In this document: piece by piece, positions 1-6,212 of the stretch
Numbering within the stretch: the first letter of the stretch is position 1
Layout: each line of letters starts with the position of its first letter
Assembly (NCBI GenBank): GCA_031418035.1
Contig: JANOWU010000153.1
Coordinates: forward strand, 1 to 16,237
DNA length: 16,237 bases
From: JANOYY01 sp031418035
Lineage (GTDB): Bacteria; Actinomycetota; Acidimicrobiia; Acidimicrobiales; JANYDT01
Direction: 5' to 3'
The notes under the pieces: model-generated
The model's database searches: none
Seen by the model: only the letters and a program-made list of their open reading frames with translations
Told to the model about the DNA's origin: nothing
Program-made: the position numbers and the translations under genes

Positions 1-1
1 A

Positions 2-214
2 AAGGAGTCGGGCCAGGTGCTCCAAATGATTCGCGACTTGCGCGACAAAGGTCTCCCGATCATTTTGATCAGCCACAACATGCCCCACGTGTTCGATGTC
101 GCTGACCGCATCCACATTCAGCGCCTCGGACAACGCGTTGCTGTCGTCGACCCAAAGAGCATTTCGATGTCCGACGCGGTTGCGATCATGACAGGGGCAA
201 AAACCGTCGCGTAA
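2..214 (+). CDS. Sugar ABC transporter ATP-binding protein, C-terminal end (5' truncated by window)
   Basis: Only the last 70 codons are present; the reading frame is open from the first bases of the window, so the gene starts outside it. The fragment has the H-loop region of an ABC ATPase (LPIILISHNMPHVFDVADRI, with the switch His in ISHN), followed by an IQRLGQRVAVV strand and an MSDAVAIMTGA tail. This end is typical of FrcA/RbsA-like single-domain ATPases that energise uptake of fructose, ribose or related sugars at the cytoplasmic membrane. The Walker A, Walker B and signature motifs lie outside the window, so the substrate cannot be judged. The next gene is 269 bases downstream on the same strand and has its own promoter-like sequence, so it is probably a separate unit. 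The family call is firm; the sugar specificity is inference. Confidence 0.85.
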   Translation, partial: KESGQVLQMIRDLRDKGLPIILISHNMPHVFDVADRIHIQRLGQRVAVVDPKSISMSDAVAIMTGAKTVA

Positions 215-240
215 CGCCAGTTCTGCGAACGCTGACCGAC

Positions 241-267
241 CGGGAACGCGCCAGTCTCACGCTCCCG
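241..267 (+). terminator. Weak stem-loop downstream of the ABC ATPase gene
   Basis: The 8-base arms 241-248 (CGGGAACG) and 260-267 (CGCTCCCG) pair with one mismatch around an 11-base loop, 27 bases after the ATPase stop codon. No T-run follows, so this is at best a weak or factor-dependent terminator. The rest of the 215-483 gap shows no convincing gene. Confidence 0.25.
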
Positions 268-407
268 TCCACCATCGATCCAACCCCGGAATGGATCACG
301 AACCGATTCGCCGCGGGCCTGTCCTTGCCACGCTGTCCTCAGGTCTGGCTCTCCCGCTAGCCCACTGCTCGAAGGCGCGTCGTTGAGCGATTGCGATACG
401 CCACGTT

Positions 408-435
408 TTCGAATCCGGGTGCCTTCTCGTAGTAT
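408..435 (+). promoter_or_regulatory. Candidate promoter of the enoyl-CoA hydratase/isomerase gene
   Basis: TTCGAA (408-413) and TAGTAT (430-435) are separated by 16 bases, and the start codon follows about 48 bases later with an AAAGG ribosome binding site. The -10 fits TANNNT; the -35 is a weak match, so the assignment rests mainly on the -10 and its position. Confidence 0.35.
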
Positions 436-483
436 CGATGGCTCCGCAGATGTCCTGGGCCAGCAGGGTTCGAAAGGCAAGTC

Positions 484-1200
484 ATGATCGAGTTGGTACG
501 CGAAGGCGAGTTGTTCATCCTCACGATGAACGACGGGGAGAACCGTTGGAACACCACGTTCGTTCGAGCCTTCGCCTCGGCGCTCGACGAGGTCGAAGCA
601 TCGTCGGGACCCGCCGCGCTCGTGACGAGATCGAGCAACGAGAAGTTCTTCTCGAACGGTCTCGACCTCGACTGGATCTCTACTCGGGAGGAGCACGTCG
701 GCGGTGACCGTTCGGTGTTCGGCGACGAGTTCATGGCGTTGATGGGTCGCATCATCACCCTCCCCATTCCCACTGTTGCTACAATCAACGGACACGCATT
801 CGGCGCCGGCTTCATGACAGCCCTTTGTCACGACGTTCGAATCATGCGCGCCGACCGCGGTTTCGTATGCGCGAACGAGATGCAGCTCGGCATGGTCATT
901 CCCCGGCCCGAGCTTGCGTTGTTTCGACATAAGCTACCTGCACATACCTTCTTCGAAACCGTCCAGCTCGCTCGTCGCTGGGCCGGGCCCGACGCCCTCG
1001 CGGCCGGCATCGTGAGCCAGACCGTCGACGCAACGCAACTGCTCGACGCGGCGATCAAGCGAGCAACTGAGCTTGCACCCCTGGGTGCAAACAGAGCGGC
1101 CTACGGTGCCCAGAAGGAAAGCATGTTTGGCGAACACGCTGCGCTGAACGAACCGCACGGAGCAGCACACATGCTCAAGCACGGCCACGACTTTCACTGA
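484..1200 (+). CDS. Enoyl-CoA hydratase/isomerase family protein
   Basis: A 238-residue crotonase-fold protein, slightly shorter than the usual 255-270. The first oxyanion-hole segment is KFFSNGLDLD (about residues 54-63) and the second is GHAFGAGF (103-110), where backbone amides hold the CoA thioester carbonyl. Glu132 in ANEMQLGMVIP lies where delta3,delta2-enoyl-CoA isomerases carry their catalytic acid, and the second hydratase Glu position is not obvious. I therefore favour an isomerase-type activity on unsaturated acyl-CoAs in beta-oxidation over a classical hydratase. The ATG start is supported by GAAAGG seven bases upstream. The gene converges with the short-chain dehydrogenase, 39 bases away, and no strong terminator is visible between them. 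The crotonase family call is firm; the exact reaction is inferred. Confidence 0.88.
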   Translation: MIELVREGELFILTMNDGENRWNTTFVRAFASALDEVEASSGPAALVTRSSNEKFFSNGLDLDWISTREEHVGGDRSVFGDEFMALMGRIITLPIPTVATINGHAFGAGFMTALCHDVRIMRADRGFVCANEMQLGMVIPRPELALFRHKLPAHTFFETVQLARRWAGPDALAAGIVSQTVDATQLLDAAIKRATELAPLGANRAAYGAQKESMFGEHAALNEPHGAAHMLKHGHDFH

Positions 1201-1239
1201 CCGAGGACCGATCAGGACGTACCTGTTACGGCCCGCAAC

Positions 1240-1935
1240 TTACCACGGGTGGATCGAACCGTCCCATCGGAAGAACCGACCAGTGTCAGCAATTGTAAGT
1301 GAACTGACTGTTTCGACGATCTGAAACGCCGCGTCGGACGTTTCAAGATCGGCCTCTGCGCCGCCCATATCCGTCCGCAGCCAGCCTGGGTGCATCGCAA
1401 TCACGGTGACGCCATCGTTGGCCATTGCCTGCGCCTGCTTCAGCGTCATCATGTTCATGGCTGCTTTCGACACCGCATACGCCACGTCTCGCCCAATTCT
1501 CTGCGCCACTTCCATGGACCCGATTTGCGACGAGATATTCACAACCTTGCCATGCGCGCTTCGCAGCGAGCCGGCCAAGGCCTGCACGAGCGACAACGGC
1601 CCGGTGACGTTGACCCGCATCACCGACTCGAAGTCGTTCGGGGATATCGTAAGTGCACCTCGTGTTCCGTCAGTTGCGCCGAAGGCGCGCGTGTCGACAC
1701 CGGCACTGTTGTACAGCAGGTCAACTGGTCGTCCGTGGAGAGCAGAAGCGAACGACGTCACCGACGAAAGATCAGCCATGTCCAACTCGCTGACCTCAGC
1801 GCCGCTCGCCCGCAGTTCCACCGCTGCCGTCGGCGTCCGGCATCCCCCAACGACCGTGTGCCCCGCCGCGCGATACGTTTGCGCGAGCGCGAGCCCAAGG
1901 CCGCGGTTTGCCCCCGTGATGACTACGGTACCCAT
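1240..1935 (-). CDS. SDR family NAD(P)-dependent oxidoreductase
   Basis: A 231-residue classical short-chain dehydrogenase. The Rossmann glycine motif TGANRGLG is at residues 7-14, the NSAG structural motif at 76-79, and Asn109, Ser135/136, Tyr153 and Lys157 (YAVSK) form the expected catalytic set. PGWLRTDMGG (183-192) resembles the C-factor/CsgA-like SDR branch. No acidic residue clearly marks NAD over NADP preference. The product is a soluble oxidoreductase of unknown substrate. The ATG start is backed by AGAAAGG about eight bases upstream. It is divergent from the methyltransferase gene, sharing a roughly 70-bp intergenic region in which a minus-strand TAATGT could be its -10. The family is certain and the substrate unknown. 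Confidence 0.9.
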   Translation of the reverse strand: MGTVVITGANRGLGLALAQTYRAAGHTVVGGCRTPTAAVELRASGAEVSELDMADLSSVTSFASALHGRPVDLLYNSAGVDTRAFGATDGTRGALTISPNDFESVMRVNVTGPLSLVQALAGSLRSAHGKVVNISSQIGSMEVAQRIGRDVAYAVSKAAMNMMTLKQAQAMANDGVTVIAMHPGWLRTDMGGAEADLETSDAAFQIVETVSSLTIADTGRFFRWDGSIHPW

Positions 1936-1969
1936 TGGTGACTGCCTTTCTTCGAGCGTCCTCGTCCCG

Positions 1970-1999
1970 TTCGAACATTACGCCGTCAGTAGCTACCAT
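1970..1999 (+). promoter_or_regulatory. Candidate promoter for a leaderless methyltransferase mRNA
   Basis: TACCAT (1994-1999) ends exactly six bases before the GTG at 2006, which would place the transcription start on the start codon. No Shine-Dalgarno sequence precedes the GTG. TTCGAA (1970-1975), 18 bases upstream, is a possible but weak -35. The same TANNNT-N6-start arrangement precedes the regulator gene at 5960 and yajQ at 6213. Confidence 0.5.
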
Positions 2000-2005
2000 C
2001 CACAC

Positions 2006-2641
2006 GTGATCCATACGCTCCCCCGCCTCATCGAAGCACGACCCGATCGTCCGAAGGTTGGATCGCCGGAGCACCCCATGCGCAACGTAACGCGCCAGAT
2101 CGCATTCGAGCCCGGCGGTTGGACGCCGGAGCGCAAGGCGAAGGTTGCAGCGCTCTTCGATGACTTGGCCGCGGGCTGGAACGACCGGTTCACGTCCGAG
2201 GAGAGCTGGAATCCGCTCGACGACGCCTTCGCCCGTGGTGGCGCATTGCAGGGTCCTTTTCTCGAGGTCGGCGCGGGAACTGGCCTCGCGACCACGCGAC
2301 TTGCCCAGCATGTCGGCGAAGTTGTCGCGATCGACGTCGCTGCCGAGATGCTGCGACGTTTCGTCGAGCCACGGGGTAACCCGGTGCTGGCTGATGCGGG
2401 CTGCCTGCCAATTGCGAACCACAGCGTCGCAACGATCGTCGCCGTGAACGCGTTCTTGTTTCCCGCCGAATACGACCGGGTCCTGCGACCCGACGGCGCG
2501 ATCTTGTGGATCAACTCACTGGCCGAAGACACGCCGATCCACCTCTGCGTCGACGACGTCGTTGCAGCGCTCCCGGGAACGTGGGACGCCGTCACGTCCG
2601 AGGCCGGATGGGGCCTGTGGGCCGTGCTCCGTCGGGCCTGA
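2006..2641 (+). CDS. Class I SAM-dependent methyltransferase
   Basis: A 211-residue protein if the GTG at 2006 is the start. SAM-binding motif I, FLEVGAGTGLAT, is at about residues 85-96; the acidic end of strand 2 is VVAIDVAAEML (106-116), and DAGCLPIANHS (130-140) matches the motif before the fourth strand. The N-terminal stretch IHTLPRLIEARPDRP plus WTPERKAKVAALFDDLAAGW looks conserved and coding-like, which is why I prefer GTG 2006 over the internal ATG at 2078. The open frame runs much further upstream, but that part is antisense to the dehydrogenase and has no coding character. Substrate is unknown; a small molecule is more likely than DNA because no target-recognition domain is present. 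Its 3' end converges with the GGDEF gene, leaving only 11 bases between them. Confidence 0.8.
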   Translation: MIHTLPRLIEARPDRPKVGSPEHPMRNVTRQIAFEPGGWTPERKAKVAALFDDLAAGWNDRFTSEESWNPLDDAFARGGALQGPFLEVGAGTGLATTRLAQHVGEVVAIDVAAEMLRRFVEPRGNPVLADAGCLPIANHSVATIVAVNAFLFPAEYDRVLRPDGAILWINSLAEDTPIHLCVDDVVAALPGTWDAVTSEAGWGLWAVLRRA

Positions 2642-2652
2642 ACAACTCTGCT

Positions 2653-3828
2653 CTATAAGGAGTGCGGCACTATTAAGGAGTGCGGCACTTTCACACCGCT
2701 GCGCGACGCAGCTTGAAACTCGCCGTACCCGACTCCGCAGCCCCGACCGCGCCGCTTCGCTTCATAAAGCGCCTCATCGGCATGACGCAGCAAACTCGAC
2801 GTCGAATCGTCGTATTGCCGCAGGGCCGAACCGACGCTACAGCTGATGTCGAGTCGTGCCCGGCCGCGCTTGAAAGGGCCTGCAATCGCTCGATGTAGGT
2901 CGCGGGCCATTTCGCTTTCGGTTATGGCTTGGGTTCGGCTGGTCCACAGGACCGTAAACTCGTCGCCACTGCGTCGGGCGCTCACCGCGGAGTCGCTGCA
3001 GAATCGTTGCAATCGATCGGCGACTTCGACCAGGACGGCGTCGCCGACCTCGTGACCGAAGGTGTCGTTTATCGACTTGAAGCGATCGATGTCGATGAAC
3101 GAAACGATGACCGGAACGTCATCGGGATTGGCGAACGCAGCTTCCAAGTTGGTACTGAAATGTGCGCGATTGCCGAGGCCGGTGAGGCCGTCGTGGGTTG
3201 ATTCGTGACTCAACCGTTCGTTCGCAATCTCGAGCTCTCGGACGAGGAATTCGTTGGCGATGGAAGAACGGAGGCCCTCGACAACCGAACGGGTACCGAC
3301 CTCATGGAAGAGGAAGATCGTGATCGCCAGAAGGATGATCACCAAGACGATCGCCCAGATCTGCTGTGCGGCCGAATACACGAGCAGCGGCGAAAGCGTG
3401 AGCGCCTGGCGCCAGAAGTGCCAACGTCGATCTCCGGCCAGCGCCAGGGCCCCGACGATTGCCGCATAGGCCTGAACCGACACCGCGACCGTCCAGCCGA
3501 GTCGATCTCCCGTCGAGAGGCCGATCACGACCGGAGAGATTCCGAGCAGGAGGCCAAGGGACGCGATGTCCAACAGGAAGAACAGAACACGGGCTCTTGG
3601 GCTCCGAGCGAACGATCGAGACGCCACCCAACCCAACGCCGAAAACAACAGCAATACACCGCACCAGATACCGCCGCGAGCGGAGAATCGATCACGGAGG
3701 AGCATTTCGACGATGGGGGCGCCCGAACTCACCCACGCGATCTTCGGGTCGTTGCGAGCAATACGCCGTCGAACGATCTCCAAAATCGCGTGATCGCCCA
3801 ACGGGTCCATGAGCACACTTCGACACAT
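2653..3828 (-). CDS. Membrane-anchored GGDEF domain protein, probable diguanylate cyclase
   Basis: A 391-residue protein. The N-terminal half has hydrophobic segments at about 52-72, 80-103, 113-132 and 156-176, followed by a linker helix and a GGDEF domain at about 213-366. LTGLGNRAHF opens the domain, FIDIDRFKSINDTFGH (244-259) carries the metal-binding Asp, the signature reads SGDEF (287-291), and HADEALYEAKRRGRG closes it. SGDEF variants can be active, so c-di-GMP synthesis from two GTP is likely. The RxxD inhibitory site normally a few residues before the signature is absent, suggesting no product inhibition through that site. The last residues are a duplicated VPHSL produced by an 18-bp tandem repeat. 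The start could also be the Met at residue 7. It lies 75 bases downstream of the IMPDH-like gene on the same strand. Confidence 0.9.
   Translation of the reverse strand: MCRSVLMDPLGDHAILEIVRRRIARNDPKIAWVSSGAPIVEMLLRDRFSARGGIWCGVLLLFSALGWVASRSFARSPRARVLFFLLDIASLGLLLGISPVVIGLSTGDRLGWTVAVSVQAYAAIVGALALAGDRRWHFWRQALTLSPLLVYSAAQQIWAIVLVIILLAITIFLFHEVGTRSVVEGLRSSIANEFLVRELEIANERLSHESTHDGLTGLGNRAHFSTNLEAAFANPDDVPVIVSFIDIDRFKSINDTFGHEVGDAVLVEVADRLQRFCSDSAVSARRSGDEFTVLWTSRTQAITESEMARDLHRAIAGPFKRGRARLDISCSVGSALRQYDDSTSSLLRHADEALYEAKRRGRGCGVGYGEFQAASRSGVKVPHSLIVPHSL
2656..2691. repeat. 18-bp tandem duplication at the 3' end of the GGDEF gene
   Basis: TAAGGAGTGCGGCACT occurs at 2656-2671 and again at 2674-2689, a period of 18 bp. 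The duplication is in frame for the minus-strand gene and gives it a doubled VPHSLI-VPHSL tail ending at TAG (2653-2655). The two copies are identical over 16 bases. Confidence 0.85.
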
Positions 3829-3864
3829 AGCGAACTTTTCTTTAATGCTTTGAGGTACTCCAAA

Positions 3865-3880
3865 ACATTTGTGGAAATGT
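3865..3880 (-). promoter_or_regulatory. Small inverted repeat between the IMPDH-like and GGDEF genes
   Basis: ACATTT (3865-3870) and AAATGT (3875-3880) form a perfect 6-bp inverted repeat with a 4-base spacer. On the minus strand it is followed by a short T-run, so it might be a weak terminator after the IMPDH-like gene or an operator 37 bases upstream of the GGDEF start. The stem is AT-rich in a GC-rich region; its function is not determined. Confidence 0.3.
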
Positions 3881-3903
3881 CGCCGGACGAGGCTCGGAGA
3901 TAT

Positions 3904-5274
3904 CTACTCTCGGGGGGAGACGCGCGTGAGTTGCAGCGTCGTTCGCAGGGTCGCCAGGTCGGCTGCGCCAGCCGCGGCCATTCCCGACCGCAACGCACTC
4001 GCCATCTGCTCGAGGAGCGACTCGATCGGGGGAGTCGAGGCGGACACCGGAAGGTCGAGACGTGACGGATCGACCTCGACTGCCGATGCGCCTGTCGCAA
4101 GCGCCTTGAGGGTGTCCCCGGGGCCACCACTGGCTCCACGGGCGATGAGCGGAACCCCGAGCAGTCGCGCCGTTTCACTCGCTTCAAACAGCGTCGAGAG
4201 CAACGGCACCTCCACCCCGTCACGGCCAGCGCCGCCGACGTTCACGGCATCGGCACCCGACTCCACGAGGGCACGGATCCCTTCCGCGGTGCTTGCTTGG
4301 CCCGCCACGATCGAAAGGGCGCCAAAAGCGTTTCGAATCCTTTCGACAGCACCGGCAACGCCAGCGAAGGACCCGTCGGGCCGGTCGACCACGACCGAAT
4401 CCACACCCGCGTCCACGAGGGCGCCGACACGGTCCACGACATCGGGTCCGATGCCGACCGAGGCCGCACACTTGAGTCGACCGGTGCGGTCCGTTGCGGC
4501 ATTTGCATAGGCTTGCGCGGAGAGCAGATCTCGGACCGTGAGGAGCGCGACGAGCGTCCCGTTCGGGTCGACCATCGGCAGCTTCTCGTACCGATTCCAC
4601 CGCATCAGCTCGCGGGCCTGGCGCAAGGTCGTCCCGACGGGAGCCGTCACGAGGGCAGGCTCCTTGGTCATCAGTTCGCGAACACCACGCGATGCGTCGA
4701 CGTCGGTGCAGAACCGAACATCGCGTTTCGTCAGCATGCCAATGAGCCGGCCGAGGTCATCGACGACCGGCGTGCCGGAGATTTCATTCGCCTGCCACAC
4801 CTCTCGCGCCTCAGCGAGGGTGGAGGCGTGAGAAAGCGTCACCGGTTGTTCGATCCATCCGCGATGGGCGTTTTTCACTCGCCTGACTGCGCCAGCTTGC
4901 GCCGCAATGCCGGAATGTCCGGGTAGCACCGCGATACCGCCGGCGCGCGCGACGACAATCGCCGTTGCGGCATTGCAGACGGCTGAAGCGACGACGAACG
5001 GGATACGCAGCGAGACGTCGGCGCTGTAGACCGAGTGCAGCTGAACTTCGTAGGTTTCGATGTCGCTGTCACGTGGCTTCACCACGACATCGGAAAAGCT
5101 CAGCGACTCATAGGCCGCGAACAGCGTTTCGGACGCTTCACCGGTGCTCTCGTCGACCCGCAAGTCGATTGTTGGGCTGGCCAGCAGCGCAGGTGCGGTA
5201 ACAACAACGATCTCGTCATCATCGTGGAGGCTTGACAGTTCCAGCACGCCTTCATCGATTCGCGTATCGGTCAT
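3904..5274 (-). CDS. IMP dehydrogenase-like protein with CBS pair, lacking catalytic loop and flap
   Basis: A 456-residue protein built like IMPDH/GuaB. The order is an extra N-terminal segment of about 55 residues, the first barrel part (SLSFSDVVVKPRDSDI, about 57-72, onward), two CBS domains (about 141-190 and 201-254), the second barrel part (about 267-405), and a C-terminal helix (LRSGMAAAGAADLATLR) matching the IMPDH tail. Key catalytic features are missing. The Cys loop (GPGSICTTR in true IMPDH) is replaced by GGAGRDGVEVPLL (347-359), IADGG reads IARGASGG, and the mobile flap region is essentially absent between VDPSRL and the tail. The normal SAAMDTVTE strand reads ASAVCNAATA. I infer a non-catalytic, nucleotide-sensing relative; the CBS pair may still bind adenine or guanine nucleotides. 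It follows the HTH regulator by 68 bases and precedes the GGDEF gene. Confidence 0.82.
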   Translation of the reverse strand: MTDTRIDEGVLELSSLHDDDEIVVVTAPALLASPTIDLRVDESTGEASETLFAAYESLSFSDVVVKPRDSDIETYEVQLHSVYSADVSLRIPFVVASAVCNAATAIVVARAGGIAVLPGHSGIAAQAGAVRRVKNAHRGWIEQPVTLSHASTLAEAREVWQANEISGTPVVDDLGRLIGMLTKRDVRFCTDVDASRGVRELMTKEPALVTAPVGTTLRQARELMRWNRYEKLPMVDPNGTLVALLTVRDLLSAQAYANAATDRTGRLKCAASVGIGPDVVDRVGALVDAGVDSVVVDRPDGSFAGVAGAVERIRNAFGALSIVAGQASTAEGIRALVESGADAVNVGGAGRDGVEVPLLSTLFEASETARLLGVPLIARGASGGPGDTLKALATGASAVEVDPSRLDLPVSASTPPIESLLEQMASALRSGMAAAGAADLATLRTTLQLTRVSPRE

Positions 5275-5342
5275 GCCTTGTTGTCGGAAAGTACCGGCGC
5301 ACCCTTGAGCGCGAATTCACCCGACCACTCGGGCCCGCAGTT

Positions 5343-5960
5343 TTACCGGTTCGAACGGACCGCGTTGAGATAGTTGTAGACCGTGACCCGGCTGATCCCC
5401 ATGGCGTCAGCCACCTCTTCAACCGCGCCTCGAAAGCGAAAGGCTCCTCGTTCCTCCAACAAGCGCGCCGCTCGCTGCTTCTGCGCCCGGCTGAGTACCT
5501 GGAGATCGCCGCCCAGTTCTTCCTCAACCTCATTGATCAAGATGTCCAACCCATGCGCCAGGTCACTGGGTGCCGACTGAACCCGAATCCCCCCAATGAG
5601 CTCGCCCTGCCAATGAACTGGGGTATCGCCCGATCGCATGAGGTCAATGGCGACCATCTCACTTCCCGTGGCGTCGAGCAGAGGGGCGAGGGCGTCGAGG
5701 AACGATCGATCCCGATCCGTCGGCTCACGGACTTTGCTAACCCCGAGGGTGACGTTGGACGCCCCGTTCGCCATCGAGGCAGTAATGAGAGGTTCGAGGG
5801 CTCGAAGCAGGATGTGATGTTCACCCTCGATCGTGGTCGCGAACGGCCCAACGTCGGCCTCGATCCCGCGAGCGCGCAACTGGTCCAGGGCACTCTTCAC
5901 GTGCGGTCCGGGAACACCTTCCACGAACGGCTCAAGGGTGAACTCGATCCGAATACGCAC
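5343..5960 (-). CDS. Putative transcriptional regulator: thiamine/HMP-binding-like domain fused to YheO-type HTH
   Basis: A 205-residue protein from GTG 5960; a TTG at 5966 would add two residues. The first ~75 residues (RIRIEFTLEPFVEGVPGPHV, then VGPFATTIEGE and ANGASNVTLGVSKV) resemble the MTH1187/YqgV and YkoF thiamine- or hydroxymethylpyrimidine-binding fold. A middle region of about 80 residues has no clear assignment. Residues about 157-200 (LSRAQKQRAARLLEERGAF, then VEEVADAMGISRVTVYNYL) match the helix-turn-helix seen at the C-terminus of YheO-like regulators. I infer a ligand-responsive DNA-binding protein, possibly sensing a thiamine-related pyrimidine. GTG 5960 is preferred because TAGGTT ends six bases before it. 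Two matching ~20-bp direct repeats lie upstream and could be its operator. The IMPDH-like gene follows on the same strand. Confidence 0.75.
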   Translation of the reverse strand: MRIRIEFTLEPFVEGVPGPHVKSALDQLRARGIEADVGPFATTIEGEHHILLRALEPLITASMANGASNVTLGVSKVREPTDRDRSFLDALAPLLDATGSEMVAIDLMRSGDTPVHWQGELIGGIRVQSAPSDLAHGLDILINEVEEELGGDLQVLSRAQKQRAARLLEERGAFRFRGAVEEVADAMGISRVTVYNYLNAVRSNR

Positions 5961-5966
5961 GAGCAA

Positions 5967-5972
5967 AACCTA
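5967..5972 (-). promoter_or_regulatory. -10 element of the HTH regulator gene (leaderless start)
   Basis: On the minus strand TAGGTT ends six bases before the GTG at 5960, which would make the message leaderless. No Shine-Dalgarno sequence is present and no strong -35 is visible. Confidence 0.45.
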
Positions 5973-6003
5973 TCGCGACCCAACGGCACGCGAGTCGGCA
6001 CGC

Positions 6004-6047
6004 TGTACAGCACAGGGGTTCGCACCATGAACAGCGCAGGGCTCGCA
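6004..6047. repeat. Pair of ~20-bp direct repeats upstream of the HTH regulator, putative operator
   Basis: Unit A (6004-6024, TGTACAGCACAGGGG then TTCGCA) and unit B (6028-6047, TGAACAGCGCAGGG then CTCGCA) differ by three substitutions and one indel. They start 24 bases apart. They lie 44-87 bases upstream of the regulator's GTG, between its -10 and the tRNA terminator. Unit A lies within a stretch containing the palindrome CTGTACAG (6003-6010). The position and spacing suit binding of a dimeric regulator on the same DNA face. Confidence 0.5.
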
Positions 6048-6061
6048 ACTCCTACCAACGC

Positions 6062-6089
6062 AAACGGCCCGCCTTCCGACGGGCCGTTT
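6062..6089 (-). terminator. Intrinsic terminator of tRNA-Tyr
   Basis: AAACGGCCC (6062-6070) pairs perfectly with GGGCCGTTT (6081-6089), and one more G-C pair closes inside, leaving an 8-base loop. On the minus strand the stem ends in TTT, ten bases after the tRNA 3' end. The T-run is short but the stem is strong and the position is right. Confidence 0.75.
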
Positions 6090-6099
6090 CACACTCGGG

Positions 6100-6180
6100 T
6101 GGGCCGGGAAGGATTTGAACCTTCGAAGCTCTCGCAGCAGAGTTACAGTCTGCCCCCGTTGGCCGCTTGGGTACCGACCC
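6100..6180 (-). tRNA. tRNA-Tyr (anticodon GTA)
   Basis: The minus strand gives an acceptor stem GGGTCGG (5') pairing with CCGGCCC (3') including one T-G wobble, an anticodon loop CTGTAAC with anticodon GTA at 6144-6146, a long variable arm (GCTGCGAGAGC region) and a T arm with GGTTCAAATCC. The long variable arm and GTA anticodon identify tRNA-Tyr. The discriminator base is A (position 6100). It is followed by CCC, so the 3' CCA is not fully encoded and must be added after transcription. Its 5' end is only 32 bases from the yajQ start on the opposite strand. Confidence 0.96.
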
Positions 6181-6196
6181 GAGATATGCGGCCCAG

Positions 6197-6206
6197 ACGT
6201 TAGCCT
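6197..6206. promoter_or_regulatory. Overlapping divergent -10 boxes of tRNA-Tyr and yajQ
   Basis: On the plus strand TAGCCT (6201-6206) ends six bases before the yajQ ATG. On the minus strand TAACGT (6197-6202) lies 16 bases before the tRNA 5' end, allowing a short leader for RNase P processing. The two hexamers share positions 6201-6202. Any -35 for the tRNA promoter would fall inside the first codons of yajQ; none is strong. Confidence 0.45.
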
Positions 6207-6212
6207 GTCGCA

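Noticed and set aside
1406..2005. Upstream extension of the methyltransferase to a 411-residue protein
   Set aside because: The extra 200 residues are antisense to the short-chain dehydrogenase and lack coding character; the GTG at 2006 with a correctly placed -10 is the better start.
3205..4065. Plus-strand open frame (286 codons) opposite the GGDEF and IMPDH-like genes
   Set aside because: It is rich in Arg, Asp and Gln as expected for an antisense frame, crosses the gap between two real genes, and has no recognisable motif.
3904..5274. Calling the IMPDH homologue a functional guaB or GMP reductase
   Set aside because: The catalytic Cys loop and the flap are absent, so the enzyme name would be misleading.
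5232..6203. Long plus-strand open frame (323 codons) opposite the HTH regulator and tRNA
   Set aside because: It is antisense to a well-supported gene, runs through the tRNA-Tyr and its terminator, and shows no domain or coding pattern of its own. High GC content produces such shadows.
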